Below are positions 1-11,674 of a stretch of 64,000 nt of DNA, one piece after another. Below the pieces are notes generated by a model. That model did not search any database, was not told where the DNA came from, and saw only the letters and a program-made list of their open reading frames with translations. The stretch lies in NCBI GenBank assembly GCA_016584495.1, contig WAID01000004.1, forward strand, positions 1,178,001-1,242,000, given 5' to 3'. Position 1 is the stretch's first letter. Every line of letters starts with the position of its first letter. This DNA is from Celoporthe dispersa (lineage: Eukaryota > Ascomycota > Sordariomycetes > Diaporthales > Cryphonectriaceae). The translations under genes were made by a program, and so were the position numbers.

Positions 1-1823
1 GAGGGAGAGAATGGAAGCCAAAGCAGACGCGCACCGGTAGTGATAGCGCACAGTACCGCATACCGTGAGGCCTAGGGTCAGTGTGGCTGCAGGGGAGGCG
101 GCAACCTGCTGTGCAGCGGACCAGGGAGGACCAGGTACCACTATAGGCAGTACTGCAAGTACATCTGAACAGGACGACTAAAACATCTTCTATCGCAAGA
201 CCCAACCCAACCCGGCATCAATAGCAACCGCCCCCATCGGGCCTATTTGGTCGCACCTTTTCCTAAACTGGCAGAAATGCCCCGTAACGGCTCTCTCTGC
301 GATGAGCGAATATGAAGTGGCATCGAGCTCATAGCACTATATAACACCATGTCGTATACGTGCTGTAGTAGTACTATAGTGGCATGTAGGAAGATAAGAG
401 ATCAGTACAGATTCCTGTGTGTCTTGCAGCGCAGTAGGAAATCCTCGACAGCCCGGCCAGATACAGCGTCAAGCGTGTTACCATACAAGTAGTCTACCCC
501 CCCCTCTCCCCTTTTTCCAGTAGCGTTCCGCAGTCGGCTCGCCCGGCACAACAAGCAGGGAAAGCCCGACGGCCACCAGGCCAGCTACTACAGCACTATG
601 ATGGTATAGGAGCATAGTAAAGTCAATCGGTGCTGGTAGGAGTGAACTGCTCCGGGAGAGGGAGCAGAAAAGAGGAGTAGCGGGAAGCACTGTGATTGGA
701 AGGTTTCATCCCGTCAACAATCTGAGTGAGCTTCGTGTTGATCATAAACCTGGACCATTTCAATTTATTTTCGGGCTACCTGTGCTGCCACACCCCTCCT
801 TCTCCTCCTCCTTTTTCCCGTCAAGTCCCTTCCTCCACTTCCTTCCTGGCCTCCGTTATCAGGCCTCTTGCTATATGAAACACGTGCTGCGCATTGATTC
901 AGATAATCAATTGGACCTGATCGGATTGACTCTGGAGCGCAATTCGTTGGGGTTTGGAGGGAGACAGAGAAAGAAAAACCCCCCAAAAAAACAGAATCTA
1001 GAGAAGGGAAAAAGTACACGAGGTTGCAATCTGCAGAGTTCAGATCCCTGACCCTGTTCCCTGTCCCTTGATGATGTCGTCACCACCTGCATACAAATGA
1101 TCCTCAAGAGGGCCCCCCTCCCCTCTCTCCTTCTTCTCCGTCCTCTGCATGTGGATGCCCGGATGGAAAGGCAAGGAAGGGTGGGTCACAAGAGGACGCG
1201 TCGCCTCAAGGTCGTAGTAGACACCCCCAAAAAAAAGAAGAAGAAAAAAAAAGAGAGACCCACAGCGCCCTTCCCTTTCTCCCCCCACGCCCGGGCCTTC
1301 CAAAGTGTTACGCTGCCCCATCGTACAGACGACACGACACAGGGCCTCTGCACTGCAAGAGCCCTGTGGGTTCCAATCTCATGTCGCCTTGGCTTGCTGC
1401 GGCGCTCACAGGCCCCGGGCCACACCACGCCACAGCCACCCCGCCAGCTTGTCGTGTCCTTGTTGATCGGCATTCTCTCCCTCCCCTGCGGGCATCTCGG
1501 TAAATAAGATGAAGGGGCTCTCAACTGGCTGGGCCTCTCAGGTATGGGATGCATCTGGCTCTGGGGGCGGAAACGATGAGATGTGATGCGAGGCGAGACG
1601 ATGTGATCTTCCCGTGGGGGGGGGGTGTGTGTGAGGGTGCACCAGGACGACATCACGTTATCTGCGCCGCGCTGGGTTCGAGCTCACCGTTGCTTGTGGC
1701 CACAACAACGTGAACAGAGCGCCTCTCTCGTATCGGCGGGCCTCGAAGTCGCCAGTGGGCGCCGGCCACGGGACTTGTGTGTGTCTTGAACCCCGTAACC
1801 CATCCGGTTTCTCCACCGCCCAG
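1..1823. other. Gene-poor region, no supported gene
   Basis: No reading frame here has codon use or motifs that look like a protein. The stretch is dominated by C/T-rich and A/G-rich runs (for example about 797-850 and 1220-1260) and short homopolymers. Part of it may be the 3' flank of the doubtful spliced ORF on the minus strand that ends at 1824. Confidence 0.6.
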
Positions 1824-2068
1824 TCACAGCCTGACGACAAGCCTCTTGACAGTCCCTCGGTACCGCTGTAACTCATCGCCAGGCTCACCAGGCCACGAGG
1901 CCTTCTGCCCTTCCTAAGATAAAAATAAATAAAAAAAAACTTACGGGCGAGCACAGACGGCACGGGGAGGACGCCGCGGCCGCCACCACCACCACTTACG
2001 GCCTGCAACTCCGAAGAAAGGGACCTGGCAAGGCTGGCGCAGACGACATCGTCATCCTCGCTCGGCAT
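1824..2068 (-). CDS. Doubtful small spliced ORF
   Basis: Low-confidence model. On the minus strand an ATG at 2068 opens 23 codons (starting MPSEDDDVVCASLARSL) that end exactly at a consensus donor GTAAGT (1999). An 86-base intron with a T/A-rich 3' end finishes in ATCTTAG at 1914, and the second exon (1913-1824) reads 29 residues in phase to TGA, giving 52 aa. A second donor-like GTGAGC inside exon 2, followed by an acceptor at TCGTCAG, would instead allow a longer downstream reading frame. I recognise no family. In its favour are the quality of the splice signals and the acidic, non-repetitive first exon; against it are its small size and the low-complexity surroundings. It could equally be chance or the first exon of a longer gene. 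Confidence 0.2.
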
Positions 2069-2130
2069 GGCCGCAACTGCCGGGCGGCCCGTATGTCTGT
2101 CTACAGTCTCCAAAGTGGTTTGCTGTCTGA

Positions 2131-2151
2131 TTATTATTATTATTATTATTA
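2131..2151. repeat. (ATT)n microsatellite
   Basis: Seven tandem TTA/ATT units, followed 45 bp later by a (GA)n tract at about 2195-2229. Confidence 0.9.
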
Positions 2152-2194
2152 CTTTACTTTTAGCACACAAATCTCCGGAGCAAGGAAGCGCGCG

Positions 2195-2229
2195 AGAAAG
2201 AGAGAGAGAGAGAGACAGAGAGAGAGAGG
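2195..2229. repeat. (GA)n microsatellite
   Basis: Imperfect GA dinucleotide run with one CA interruption near the middle. Confidence 0.9.
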
Positions 2230-3416
2230 GCACAGGCCAGCCACAAAGCCCCGCCCGACGAGCCTGGCTCCACCTCGCTCTCGAGTTCAGCCCCCGGAGC
2301 GAAACCCTACCGAGAGACGACGCCATGAGCTGTAAATTGCTGCAATCTCGAGACCGGGGGGGGGGAGGGGAGGAGAGGGAGGCCTTGACACGAACCCGCC
2401 GAAAACCTCGTTGTTTTCTTGAGGCTTGAAGGGGGGGAGGGGGAGCGGGAGACATGTTTAGGTTCCTGCACCCACAATTTATTCTCATACTATTACCATA
2501 GTGGTATATACCATGGCACGAAAAGTTACTGTGTAGCCAGCCCGGGTGGCGAGGGGCATGCAAGGGAACAGGCAGCTCGCTGCTCTCCCTCAAATCAGAC
2601 TCAGGCTTGCGGCTAGGGGACAACCTTGTGTCGCCGGCGCCCGTGAAGCCTCTTGTTATCTTGTCCACACCACAGCAGCATCTTTCCAGCCTCTCTCGTC
2701 TGGTGTCTCAGCCGAGAGACCAGAGACAACAAGACGATAATGCGCCGTGTTTGGTGTTTCAGAACGTACCACATTCCGCAAAACGACACCGACTCTGCAC
2801 ACACACACACACACATATCAGGGCCCTGGTTCAAGACAGAGACAGGCAAGATATGACTGTTTAGGCAAGTCGCTGCAAAATGCTTCACCAGCCAGCCGAT
2901 AACAGATCATCAGCGGGCAGAACCGGTCTTACAAGATCGTGCTGCTCGCATCTGATCTCATGTGAAGGTGTGTGTATAGCCGAGGGGAGGCAAATACCCA
3001 TGTGGTCATGATGAACCATCCTTTACCGGCAAAGACGGCGCCTCCAGAGAACATGCGTGCATCCATGCACGTGCATGCATACAGCATGCATGGCAGGGAG
3101 AAGAGAGAGAGAGAAAGAAGAAGAAAGAAAAAAAAAAAGAGAGGGTCACTAGGCCAAGGACACACCGTGCAGAACCTTCGTAACCCCCCATACCATGGAA
3201 GAAGGCGGGGAGGGGAATATGCAGGAAGATCAATCCCGGGCGGCATTAGCGTCACGTTGTTTACGAGGACCGATTCTTACTGTAGCCCAGCATTGTTTAC
3301 TACTATGTAAATGCAGTAGTGGTCGCGCACAGTATGGTGGGTGGTACCAGGCAGGCCCAAGGTTCTCGGTTCTCATTCTCTGCCACCCCAGTATCGTATG
3401 AGGCTCACATGCTCAC

Positions 3417-3477
3417 CTCTCTCTCTCTCTCTCTCTATTCTTTCTGCCTCTCCACACACACACACACACACACACAC
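3417..3477. repeat. Paired (CT)n and (CA)n microsatellites
   Basis: A (CT)n run at about 3417-3436 is followed by a (CA)n run at about 3453-3477. Confidence 0.9.
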
Positions 3478-4430
3478 CCAACCCCACCCCACCTTTCCAA
3501 CACGAAATACATGTTTTGGTAGCAAGAGAAAAAACGTGCGGCTGCTCTTTGCCTCTCCGCCAATCCTACGGTAGATCTTGGGCGGGCGGGAGGGGGCATC
3601 CCACCTCAACCTCGAAGCCTGCACGCAGCCAAGGGCCCATGTTTGTATGCACGATAGGCAACCCCCTCCTTCCACCCCCCCGGGGGCACGCAAATACTAC
3701 ACTGGTTCACACATGTCCGGGTTGCATGTTGGACCCGGCGCGTGCGTGCCCGGCGGCAAGCTCGTCAGGTGGCCCAGCGGTATGGATCACGAAGATCGGC
3801 AGGACCAGGGTATGGGAGAAAGAAAGAAAAAACAAGAGAAGGATGAAGTAAAACAGAAAAAAAAGGTAAAAAAAAAGAAGGAAGTGGAGGAGGTCATACC
3901 AACCCACACACATCCTGATAGTCGGTGTGCTTCAAGAGATCCCAGAAAGCACAAAAAAAAAAAAAAGATCGTCGCTCGCCTTTTCCTTTTTTTTTTCCTC
4001 TTCCTTCTTGCTTCCCTTTACCCGAGACCTACACCGTAGTGACTGACAAAACCTGCTCTCTGCTCGGCTCCTCTTCCCTTGTCCGCGTGAGCCCGCTGGC
4101 AAGCCATTCCTACCAACGAGAGGACACCCAGCAGGAGAGTATGGAAGGGCTAGACGAAGGCGCCGGCTCGAAGCATATCCGGGCCCTACCATTTTCCAGC
4201 CACAAAACTGCCGGCTACTTACCCTTCACGGCCGGGGGAGGCCCACACCTTGTGCGGTGAGCGCCGGGGGGAGGGGGTGGCGCGGCTGACTCGGGGTCCC
4301 GTGTCCGGCTTTTTCTTTTCTCTTTTTGGGGAGGGAGGGAGAAACAAAAGAAAAAGAGAGGGTTCGGGTGGGGTTGTTGTTATTGTTGTTGTTGATTGTT
4401 GATCATTCCACTCACCTTCTTCTGGCATGC

Positions 4431-4456
<26 letters not shown>
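4431..4456. repeat. (GA)n microsatellite
   Basis: Thirteen uninterrupted GA units. Confidence 0.9.
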
Positions 4457-4461
<5 letters not shown>

Positions 4462-5658
4462 GGGGGGGCCCTCTCGTCGTGGAGATTTGTGTTGTGAGAC
4501 ATCACACCAATAAAGAACTGATACGCTCCGGCCCCGCCAATGGCTGGTCTGCTACCCGCCGCACCGCCAGCTCACACGGGGAAGAGCGCTTATTTTCATG
4601 GCTGGTTTTTGTCTCTCCTCCTCCTCCTATCGGGTGGAAGAAATGTCCACGGCGTCGCGCCCTGGAAACTGTTGGCTACCGGTGAGTGCACTGGTGAAAG
4701 CCTCCCTCGTTCCCAGGTAGGTCATCACCTCTTCTTGTGGGTCTGGCTGGCACAGTGCGATATATATATACCTGGTTGTTGCTTTCAAAAGGCTCGAATA
4801 TCGCCCTTGCAGGAAAATGTACCTTGTGATATCTCGAATGGGGCTGGATCTGCCATCGGAGAGAGAAAGTCAAGGAAAAGAAAGGAAGAAGAAAAAAAAT
4901 CAACCCCAGCCAGCCTCTTTTTTTCATTCTTTTTTTCATCAACACCAATCTCTAGCCCCAACTCCTCACACCAGCTCGGGCCCTTTTTTCTAGACTCCCC
5001 CCCCCCCCCAAACTAATAAACAAGCCTTGGGCGGAACATTTCTTCGGAGAGTGCCGCGGATAAAGAGCAGCAGGCCGGACGCCCCTTGAGGATCGCCTGC
5101 CTACCTTGGCCCTCGCGCTGGTCGTGAGCATGGGATATGTGCTTCATGATGGAGAGATGACGCGTCGCTGTGAACTTCTGCGGGGAAGAAGGGGGAGGCA
5201 TGCCTTGCCTCGGTGAGAACCAGAACCTCGTCAGGGCCGCGGCCGCTTCTAGACCGCCAGCCCGGCACAGAAACGGCTTGCTAGCTGGAAACAAGAGTGG
5301 TAGACGGAGTTTATTTTTTTTCTTCTTCTTTCTAGCTTGGACGAGCCCGACCTTTTTAGGTCCGGCTGTCTCGTAGGACTGGGATTGTGTCTGATATCTC
5401 CTTCCCCGCACATCCCATCATCGTCTTTGTCTCCCAGCGCATGTGGATGCCTTGTAGTAGTTGTTACACATGTAAAGAGCAGCCTCATTCGGGCCGGAGC
5501 ACCGCCAGATTCCATCCTCCCTGCGCCCTAAAGCAGACCAGACGCCGGCTAACAGCTTCCGGCGAGATCTGTCAAGTTCACCGCCGACAAAATGTGAAAA
5601 ACAAAGAGAAAATCAGAACTGTCTTGCGTACTCGTCTTCGACGAGCCCCGAGGACTTC

Positions 5659-8600
5659 CTAGTGTCCCTGCTGGTTGTTCCTCAGCATCTTGTAGATTTG
5701 CTGGTCATTCATCCCCTGGTAGGTATTGCCCGGGTGGCCTATATCCCGTTGCTGCCCATAAGACACGCTGCCCGAGCCTGACTGGCCATAGCTGGCAGAG
5801 CCTCGCGAGCTCGATCCGTAGCCGGAGCTCTGGTCGTCCGTGGACTCGAGTCCGTACCAGTTATGCTGTTGCTGCTGGGCCGAGGTGTTGTGTGACTGAG
5901 ACGGGTAGTGGCTGTAGGACTGTGGCTGCTCCTGGGGCTGCTGGGCCTGTTGGCGAGCTTTGTAGGGCGTATGAGAAGCCTTCGTCCCCCTGCTGTGCGT
6001 AGCCGACTGTGGCCGTGCGTTAAACGACTGTATCGCTGCGGGCTGCTGCTGCTGCTGGATTGGGGCCGTGAGCAGGTTGTATGCCGAGTTGGCAGATGTT
6101 GCGATATTGTTGTTGCCGTACGGGTTGCTACCTCGCCGATTAGTCTCGCTGGGCTGGTTAGCAGAGCTTGCGCCGGCGGCCGTTCTAGGGGACGACGAAG
6201 CTATTGCCTTGGGCATGGGGGCCGCAAGGCCGGATGTGGTCGGGGTGTGCGACCGTGAGTTGTAGGCATCGTAGCCCGGGTAGGACGTAGATTGATTATT
6301 GGGGACATTCTGTTGTTGTGGGTAGAGATCGTAGGCCCCGCGCGAGTCTACCTGGCCACCTTGGTTCCCCGCCGTGCTATAGCGAGATTGCTTATCGTAG
6401 TTTGGTACATTGTTGGTGTCTGCTGCACTGGCTGAGTTGTACATGACCGCCGTACTCGCCGGGGGAGGAGCCTGAGCCGCAGGCATCTGTTGCAACGGCG
6501 GTGCGGTTGTCACGCCCTTCTGAGGCCTCCGTCCCTGTCTCGACTTGGCCCTGGCCGCCGGGTGCGCAGCTTGCGTCGGGGCTTGCAAGGGAGATACGGT
6601 ACGTGCGGTTGGTGGAGGCTGAGCTCTCTGCAGAGCTGCCTGGGACAAGATTGCAGCGGTCCGAAGCTCATCCTGCTGCGATATGTCACAAGCAGGAACA
6701 GCTGTAGCCTTTGCAGGTCTCGAACGTGAAGGTGGAGGGCCTGAGAATGTTTGCGTTGCGCCTGCTGAGTCGTCTGCTGTCGGCCAACTGGATTCACTGG
6801 TCGCAGTTGCAGAGCTGGACAAGCCAGCCTGGGGCTGACCTGATCCGGAGGGCATCCTGTAGTGTAGACCAGGTTGCGAGGATGTAGAAGGAGCCCGCGG
6901 AACCAGAGCCTGAACAGGCTGGACAGGCTCTGGAGCCGGGGCCGGGGCTACGCCGAGCAGGTCACGGTGATCTGCATCGTGACCTGCTTGCGATGCCTGC
7001 TGCGACTGGTGAGGATAGGCCATGCCGCCCGGCCCAGCCTGCTGCTGAAGAGCCTGTGTAGGATACGCCGAGTACTCCATCCCAGCCGGCATCTGGTCCG
7101 GCACAACTTGCGAATATGAGAGGCCGCTTGTGTCAGGTTGGTGGTATAAGTCATGAGAAGCTTCTTGGTAGGCTGATGAGGTATCCGCCGGCTGTGGCAC
7201 TGTGTCCGGCGCCGCGGGATAGGAGCTGTTGAAGCCAGGCGAGCCTAGGTCTGACGCTTCTTCTTCAGGCGGCGCTGGGTTGACAGCAGGTCCTGCCACT
7301 TGTGCCAGGTCTGGGGCTGGGGTTGGGCCTGAGACCTCTGCAGAGATCTCTGCGCTGGGCTCATCAGGTTCGTCTTGGGCCACTTCGGCTGACTTGTATG
7401 CCGTCCGGCTCTGCTGTGGTGGGTAGTAACAAGACAGACCTGCCTCAATGCATTGCGAGCATTCGGGTTTCGCCTTGGAGCACTACGACGGGTTAGCTTG
7501 ATCGTAGACGGCGAGCCCGAGGGGTCTGGCTTACCCTCTTCTTCTTGGTCCTGCATGACTGACAGCTGCCCCGTGTCTTCTTGACTCTCGGGGCGCCGTC
7601 CTTCTTGTTTTTCTTCTTCTTCTTCCCAGAGCTTTCAGAAGAGGCCCCGTTCACCGAGTTGGCGTTCGACGATGAGGCCTCATCCTTGTCAGGGTGTACA
7701 ATCCTCAGTCGTTCGGCACCGTACTTGATGAGCATGGCCAGGGACTCGCTCTGGAGCTCGGGCGACTGGTTCGCGAAGATATCGAACTGCTCACTCGAGA
7801 GCGTGCTTGGGTCAACGCCGTTGTCGCGCAGCTTCTTCGTGGCCTCGTCGCGACGGCGAGCTGTCTCGCTTGGGGATAGATTGAGCAGCGCAAGCTGCTG
7901 CTGGCCATCGTCTTGCGCCTCTCCACCACCACCACCACCACCACCACCAGCAGCAGCAGGAGCACCGCCACCACCATCGGCACCACCACCAGCAGTAGCA
8001 CCACCACCAACACCACCATCAGCAGCACCAGCAGCAGCACCAGCAGCAGCACCAGCCGCCGTGCTCGCTCTCGCTGACCGTGGTTTCTTGGGTTTTATTG
8101 TCTGTCCGCCTTCGGCATTCTGGCCTTGTGGGATTTCGCTCTTCTTCTTCCGTCTCTTCTTCGGGCTCTCTTCGTTCGTACCGCCCTCGACGGCCCGGCT
8201 CTTTCTCTTCTTGCTCCCTATGTCCCTGCGCCTCGGCTCCGCTCGTGCTGGTGGTGGAGGAGGAGGCGGCTTGTACAGCTCCGCAAGGTCGGCCACGGTC
8301 TTGTGGAAGGGGGTATGCTCGAGTTTCACGGTGATCACGCGGCTGTTCTTAACAAAGGCTATGGTGACCGAACCACGACAGTCGAAGGCAGGACGGGCTA
8401 GGATTACACTTGCCGGTCAGCCCAGGAAGAGTTCCAACTTAGAGAAGAAGATAAAACAAAAGGGGTGCAGGAGACCTCACCCAGGTTCACAGGGTCCTGG
8501 CTATCCTTCCCACTAGACTCTCCCACAAGCACCTTGGCAGCACCTTTAGAGGCCTGGCGCCGCCATGCCTGCGTAGAGTCTCTGCAGAGATACTGGAAGC

Positions 8601-9021
8601 TCCAGCCCGCGGCACCCCTGGAGATGGAGCGCACCGTCCAAGAGCTATTGTCCACGCCTCCAAGCGACGTGATGACGTGCCTCACGACAGCCTTCTGGAG
8701 CGCTGGGTCGTCGGCGGGCTGGTTTACGAGCACATCGTGTGCTCTGATCTCGCGGGCCGCATGGTTGAGCCTGCCATCCACGGCGGACCCAGGCACAGCA
8801 GCACCAGGGCCTTCGCGAACCGGGCTGGCGGCGGCCGCGTCGACCTCCGTCTCGGGTATGCTGAAGGCGGCGCTGGACGGGAACTCGAAGGTCGCAGAGA
8901 TGTGCTCGGCCCTGGTCTCGGTGACCTTGGCCAGGCGCAGGGCCGCGAGCTGTTCCTTCAGGTCCTCGACGGAGTTGCAGGTGTAGCTTGACTTGGGCGT
9001 GTCGAGGAGGAAGCCGTCCAT
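5659..9021 (-). CDS. Zn2Cys6 protein with central zinc cluster and conserved-looking N-terminal region
   Basis: Predicted nuclear DNA-binding protein of 1075 aa. Exons are 9021-8481, 8397-7535 and 7482-5659; introns of 83 and 52 bp have GT..AG ends and keep the frame. The ATG at 9021 is chosen because the open frame farther upstream has no ATG. Residues about 1-210 are ordered and non-repetitive, with a stretch around SWTVRSISRGAAGW and FDCRGSVTIAFVKNSR that looks like a folded domain I cannot name. Then come a proline run, lysine-rich NLS-like patches and Gly/Ala-rich repeats. A Zn2Cys6 cluster sits centrally at C459, C462, C469, C476, C479 and C486 (spacing 2-6-6-2-6), split by intron 2 between the second and third Cys. 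The last 550 residues are Gln/Ser/Pro/Tyr-rich and look disordered. I see no fungal-specific transcription factor (Fungal_trans) domain. The cluster is certain; a regulatory role is inferred. Confidence 0.85.
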
Positions 9022-9661
9022 TGCTTCCTCTTCTGCTGGTGCTGCGCGTCGGTGGTTGGCCGCTCTCACGGCCGCCTCCCTCTCAGGCCGCGCGGTGGTG
9101 ATGGACTGCTCCGCAACATGGATCGCGTCGTGACGCGCTCGCTAGCCAGGGTTATTGATGAATGGATCGATCCGGGAGTTCTGGTGGCAGCACCGAGAAA
9201 GCGCACAGGGCAGCGGCCCAGGCGAGTGCGAGTGTAGTGGGCGGCGATACCGCTGCAGTTTGAGCGGCGCGTCGTTGAGTTTCGTGGTCGGCCTTAGTCT
9301 TTGGGTAGGCGGAGAGCTGACCGTTGGTTCGTTGCTTTCCCCCGCAAAAGTATAAGAGTACTTCGCTGCCCCTCCCCACCAACCTTCCTTTCCTAACATC
9401 TTCCCATTTCTTGCCTCGACCTTTTTGGGTACGAAGCATGTATATATATATATATATATATATTTCCCTTGCCATTATATTTAGAACTACGAATGGTGTT
9501 GCTATGATTATCACCACCCACCTAAGACTAGGGATGCACCCCCCAATTCTTGTCACCCGAGACGTCGTCATCGAACATAAATCAACTTTCGAACATTCAA
9601 ATTATATATTTGGACGTTGCTGGTGGAGTGCTCTCCTAAGCCGTGGCAATCCAGCTAGCCC
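9022..9661. other. Intergenic gap with an AT microsatellite
   Basis: Holds the promoter/5' leader of the minus-strand Zn2Cys6 gene and the 3' flank of the minus-strand beta-glucosidase gene. The only distinct element is a (TA)n run at 9440-9463. Confidence 0.6.
9440..9463. repeat. (TA)n microsatellite
   Basis: About twelve TA units in an otherwise mixed sequence. Confidence 0.9.
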
Positions 9662-11674
9662 TCACTGCTCTACATATTTCTTGTAGACATCCACATACTG
9701 GAAGAAGCTCGCCTTGTAGCTTCTCTCCAGCCCAGGGCTGTCAAAGTCCACCCTCTGCATCCCAAACTTCACCATGAACCCGTCTGCCCACTCCAGGTTG
9801 TCGACAAAGGACCACGCAAAACAGCCCATGACGTTCAGCCCCTCGCTCAGGGCGATCAGGATCCCCTCGAGATATCCCCTGTAGTAGTCCGACCGGATCT
9901 GGTCCGTCAAGATGTCTGCTGGAATCGTCTTGTAGACCTCACTGCTCGGGATGTCAGAACCCGAGATGGGCTTGCGACGCATGGGGGACAGGAAGACGGG
10001 AAGAATACTACTCACAACGGCTCTGCGAACCCAAACTCGCTGACCACGATCCGGCCCGAGGGTGGCGTCCACCTGTCGTTGATGTAGTGCAGCAGCGCAG
10101 GAACCCAGTCGTTGGCCATATGCAGCCACGACGCGAGGGGGTCAGCCGCGGCCCCGACGAGCCACCCGCCGTCGGCAGCCGAGTACGTGTAGCTGGTGTT
10201 GAAGCAGCCCGGGTACAGCGAGTTGGTCGTGTCGTTGAGGCACGCATCGATGCCCGCGTCGGGTGCGTAGTAGAACTGCGAGGTGTAGGCGTCGTGGGCG
10301 AAGAAGTCGGCAGACCCCTTGATCACCGCCTGCTGCTCGTCCGTGAAGGGCTCCAGGAAGGTGGACAGGTACTCGTTCAGCGTCTCGGGCCACGTGCCCG
10401 TCAGGAAGATGGGGTCGGCAAACCAGCCCTCGTTGAAGTCGTATGCGCGCTGCACGGCCAGGGCGTCTGCGCTGCTGCTGGTCAGCGGGATCTTGTAGCC
10501 GCCGTTGTTCTTGTACGAGATGAGCGTGTCGTTGCCCAGGAGGGATTTGCCCAGGCGGTAGGCCTGCGCGTGCGCGAGCACCACGTTGCGCCCGCAGTAG
10601 TACGGCTGCTGCTTGTAAGGGATGGTGAGGTTCTTGAAGTACTGGTCGGGCAGCGGGTACTGATCGCAAAAGACGATCGGCTCGTTGACCGTGAACCACG
10701 TCTTGACCCGGTCGCCAAATGCATGGAAGGACGTGTTGGCGTAGGCGACAAAGTCTGCGACAATGTCTTCTGACAGCCATCCTCCGTACTTCTCCTGTAG
10801 GAACAGAGGCGTGTCCCAGTGGTAGAGAGTCGCGACGGGCGTGACATTGTACTGCAGACAAGTGTTGATCACATCATTGTAGTGGTCTATCCCAGCCTGG
10901 TTGACCGGCCCGCTGCCGAAAGGATAGATGCGAGACCACGAGATCGAGAAGGAATAGGTATTGATCCCCATCGCGGCGATGCGAGCAATATCTGGCCATC
11001 CGGTTCAGCACGGTCACGTCACTCTCTCTCTCTCTCTCTCCCCCCACCCTTGCCGCGGTCTCGCGCATTCTCGCTCACCTTGCTTGTAGAGATAGTAGTG
11101 ATTATCTGTTATGTCGCCGGTCTGATTCGCAACCGTATAGCCAGGCTATGTCGTTCGATATGTCAGCATGCTTGACACACATCCCTCGAGAGGCTGGTGC
11201 TTCACAGGACGATGGCTTACCACACGGACAAGCTTGTCCCACACGCTGGGTCCCCTCCCCTCGTCCTTCGCCGCGCCCTCAACCTGGAACGCAGCGCCGG
11301 CGACGCCCAGCATGAAGTCCTTGGGAAAACTCCATGAGCTGTTGGCTACGACCTCTGGTGTCTGTCTGCCAGTGGGAAAACTGTAGGACGCGAGGTTAGG
11401 AGGCGGTATCAGGGAGCTAGAAGGAACCGGAGTCGCGGCCACGGTCGAAGTGATATTAGCAGCGGAGACGGGACCGATGACGATGTCCCAGAGATCTGCC
11501 TTCGGTCAGCATCGGGTAGGTGCCTCTGTGCCCTTGGTCTGTTATGAGCTTACCGTCGACAGACAGCTCGAGCGAGGTCGTCATCGTGAGCGCTGAGCTC
11601 GCAGTGACAGTGCCAGGCGCGCTCTGGGCAGCGACATAGCTGCCCAGCAGCGCAGGGAGAAGCAGCCGACTCAT
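9662..11674 (-). CDS. Secreted GH1 beta-glucosidase
   Basis: Glycoside hydrolase family 1 enzyme, expected to release glucose from beta-glucosides outside the cell. Exons are 11674-11554, 11495-11221, 11145-11079, 10991-10016 and 9941-9662 (572 aa); introns are 57-87 bp, and the last uses the acceptor GAGCAG preceded by a CTGAC branch. A signal peptide (MSRLLLPALLGSYVAAQ) is followed by a Ser/Thr/Pro-rich linker and the TIM barrel: FMLGVAGAAFQVEGA, GINTYSFSISWSRIYPFG, LYHWDTP, the acid/base motif TVNEP (about E258) and the nucleophile strand VVSEFGF (about E473), then SFVDNLEWADGF. The nucleophile context is SEFG instead of the TENG usual in GH1. Several N-x-S/T sites fit secretion. The family assignment is firm; substrate preference is not visible. 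Confidence 0.93.
11023..11040. repeat. (CT)n tract inside an intron
   Basis: CT dinucleotide run lying in intron 3 of the beta-glucosidase gene (between exons ending 11079 and starting 10991). Confidence 0.85.

Larger units (their letters stand above)
2069..5658. other. Gene-poor, microsatellite-rich region
   Basis: About 3.6 kb without a supportable gene. It carries several simple repeats and many purine/pyrimidine strand-asymmetric tracts (for example 3107-3142, 3821-3890, 3948-4018). All ORFs I examined are compositionally biased shadows of these tracts. Confidence 0.6.

Noticed and set aside
1672..1686. tRNA B-box-like GGTTCGAGCTC
   Set aside because: No matching acceptor stem, D-arm or A box at the required distance on either side.
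1658..2668. 336-codon open frame on the minus strand
   Set aside because: Composed of translated microsatellites (poly-Ile, Ser-Leu repeats) and lacks any domain; only the small spliced piece inside it is kept as doubtful.
7581..8516. 311-codon plus-strand frame with poly-Pro and poly-Phe
   Set aside because: Antisense of the Gly/Lys-rich part of the Zn2Cys6 gene.
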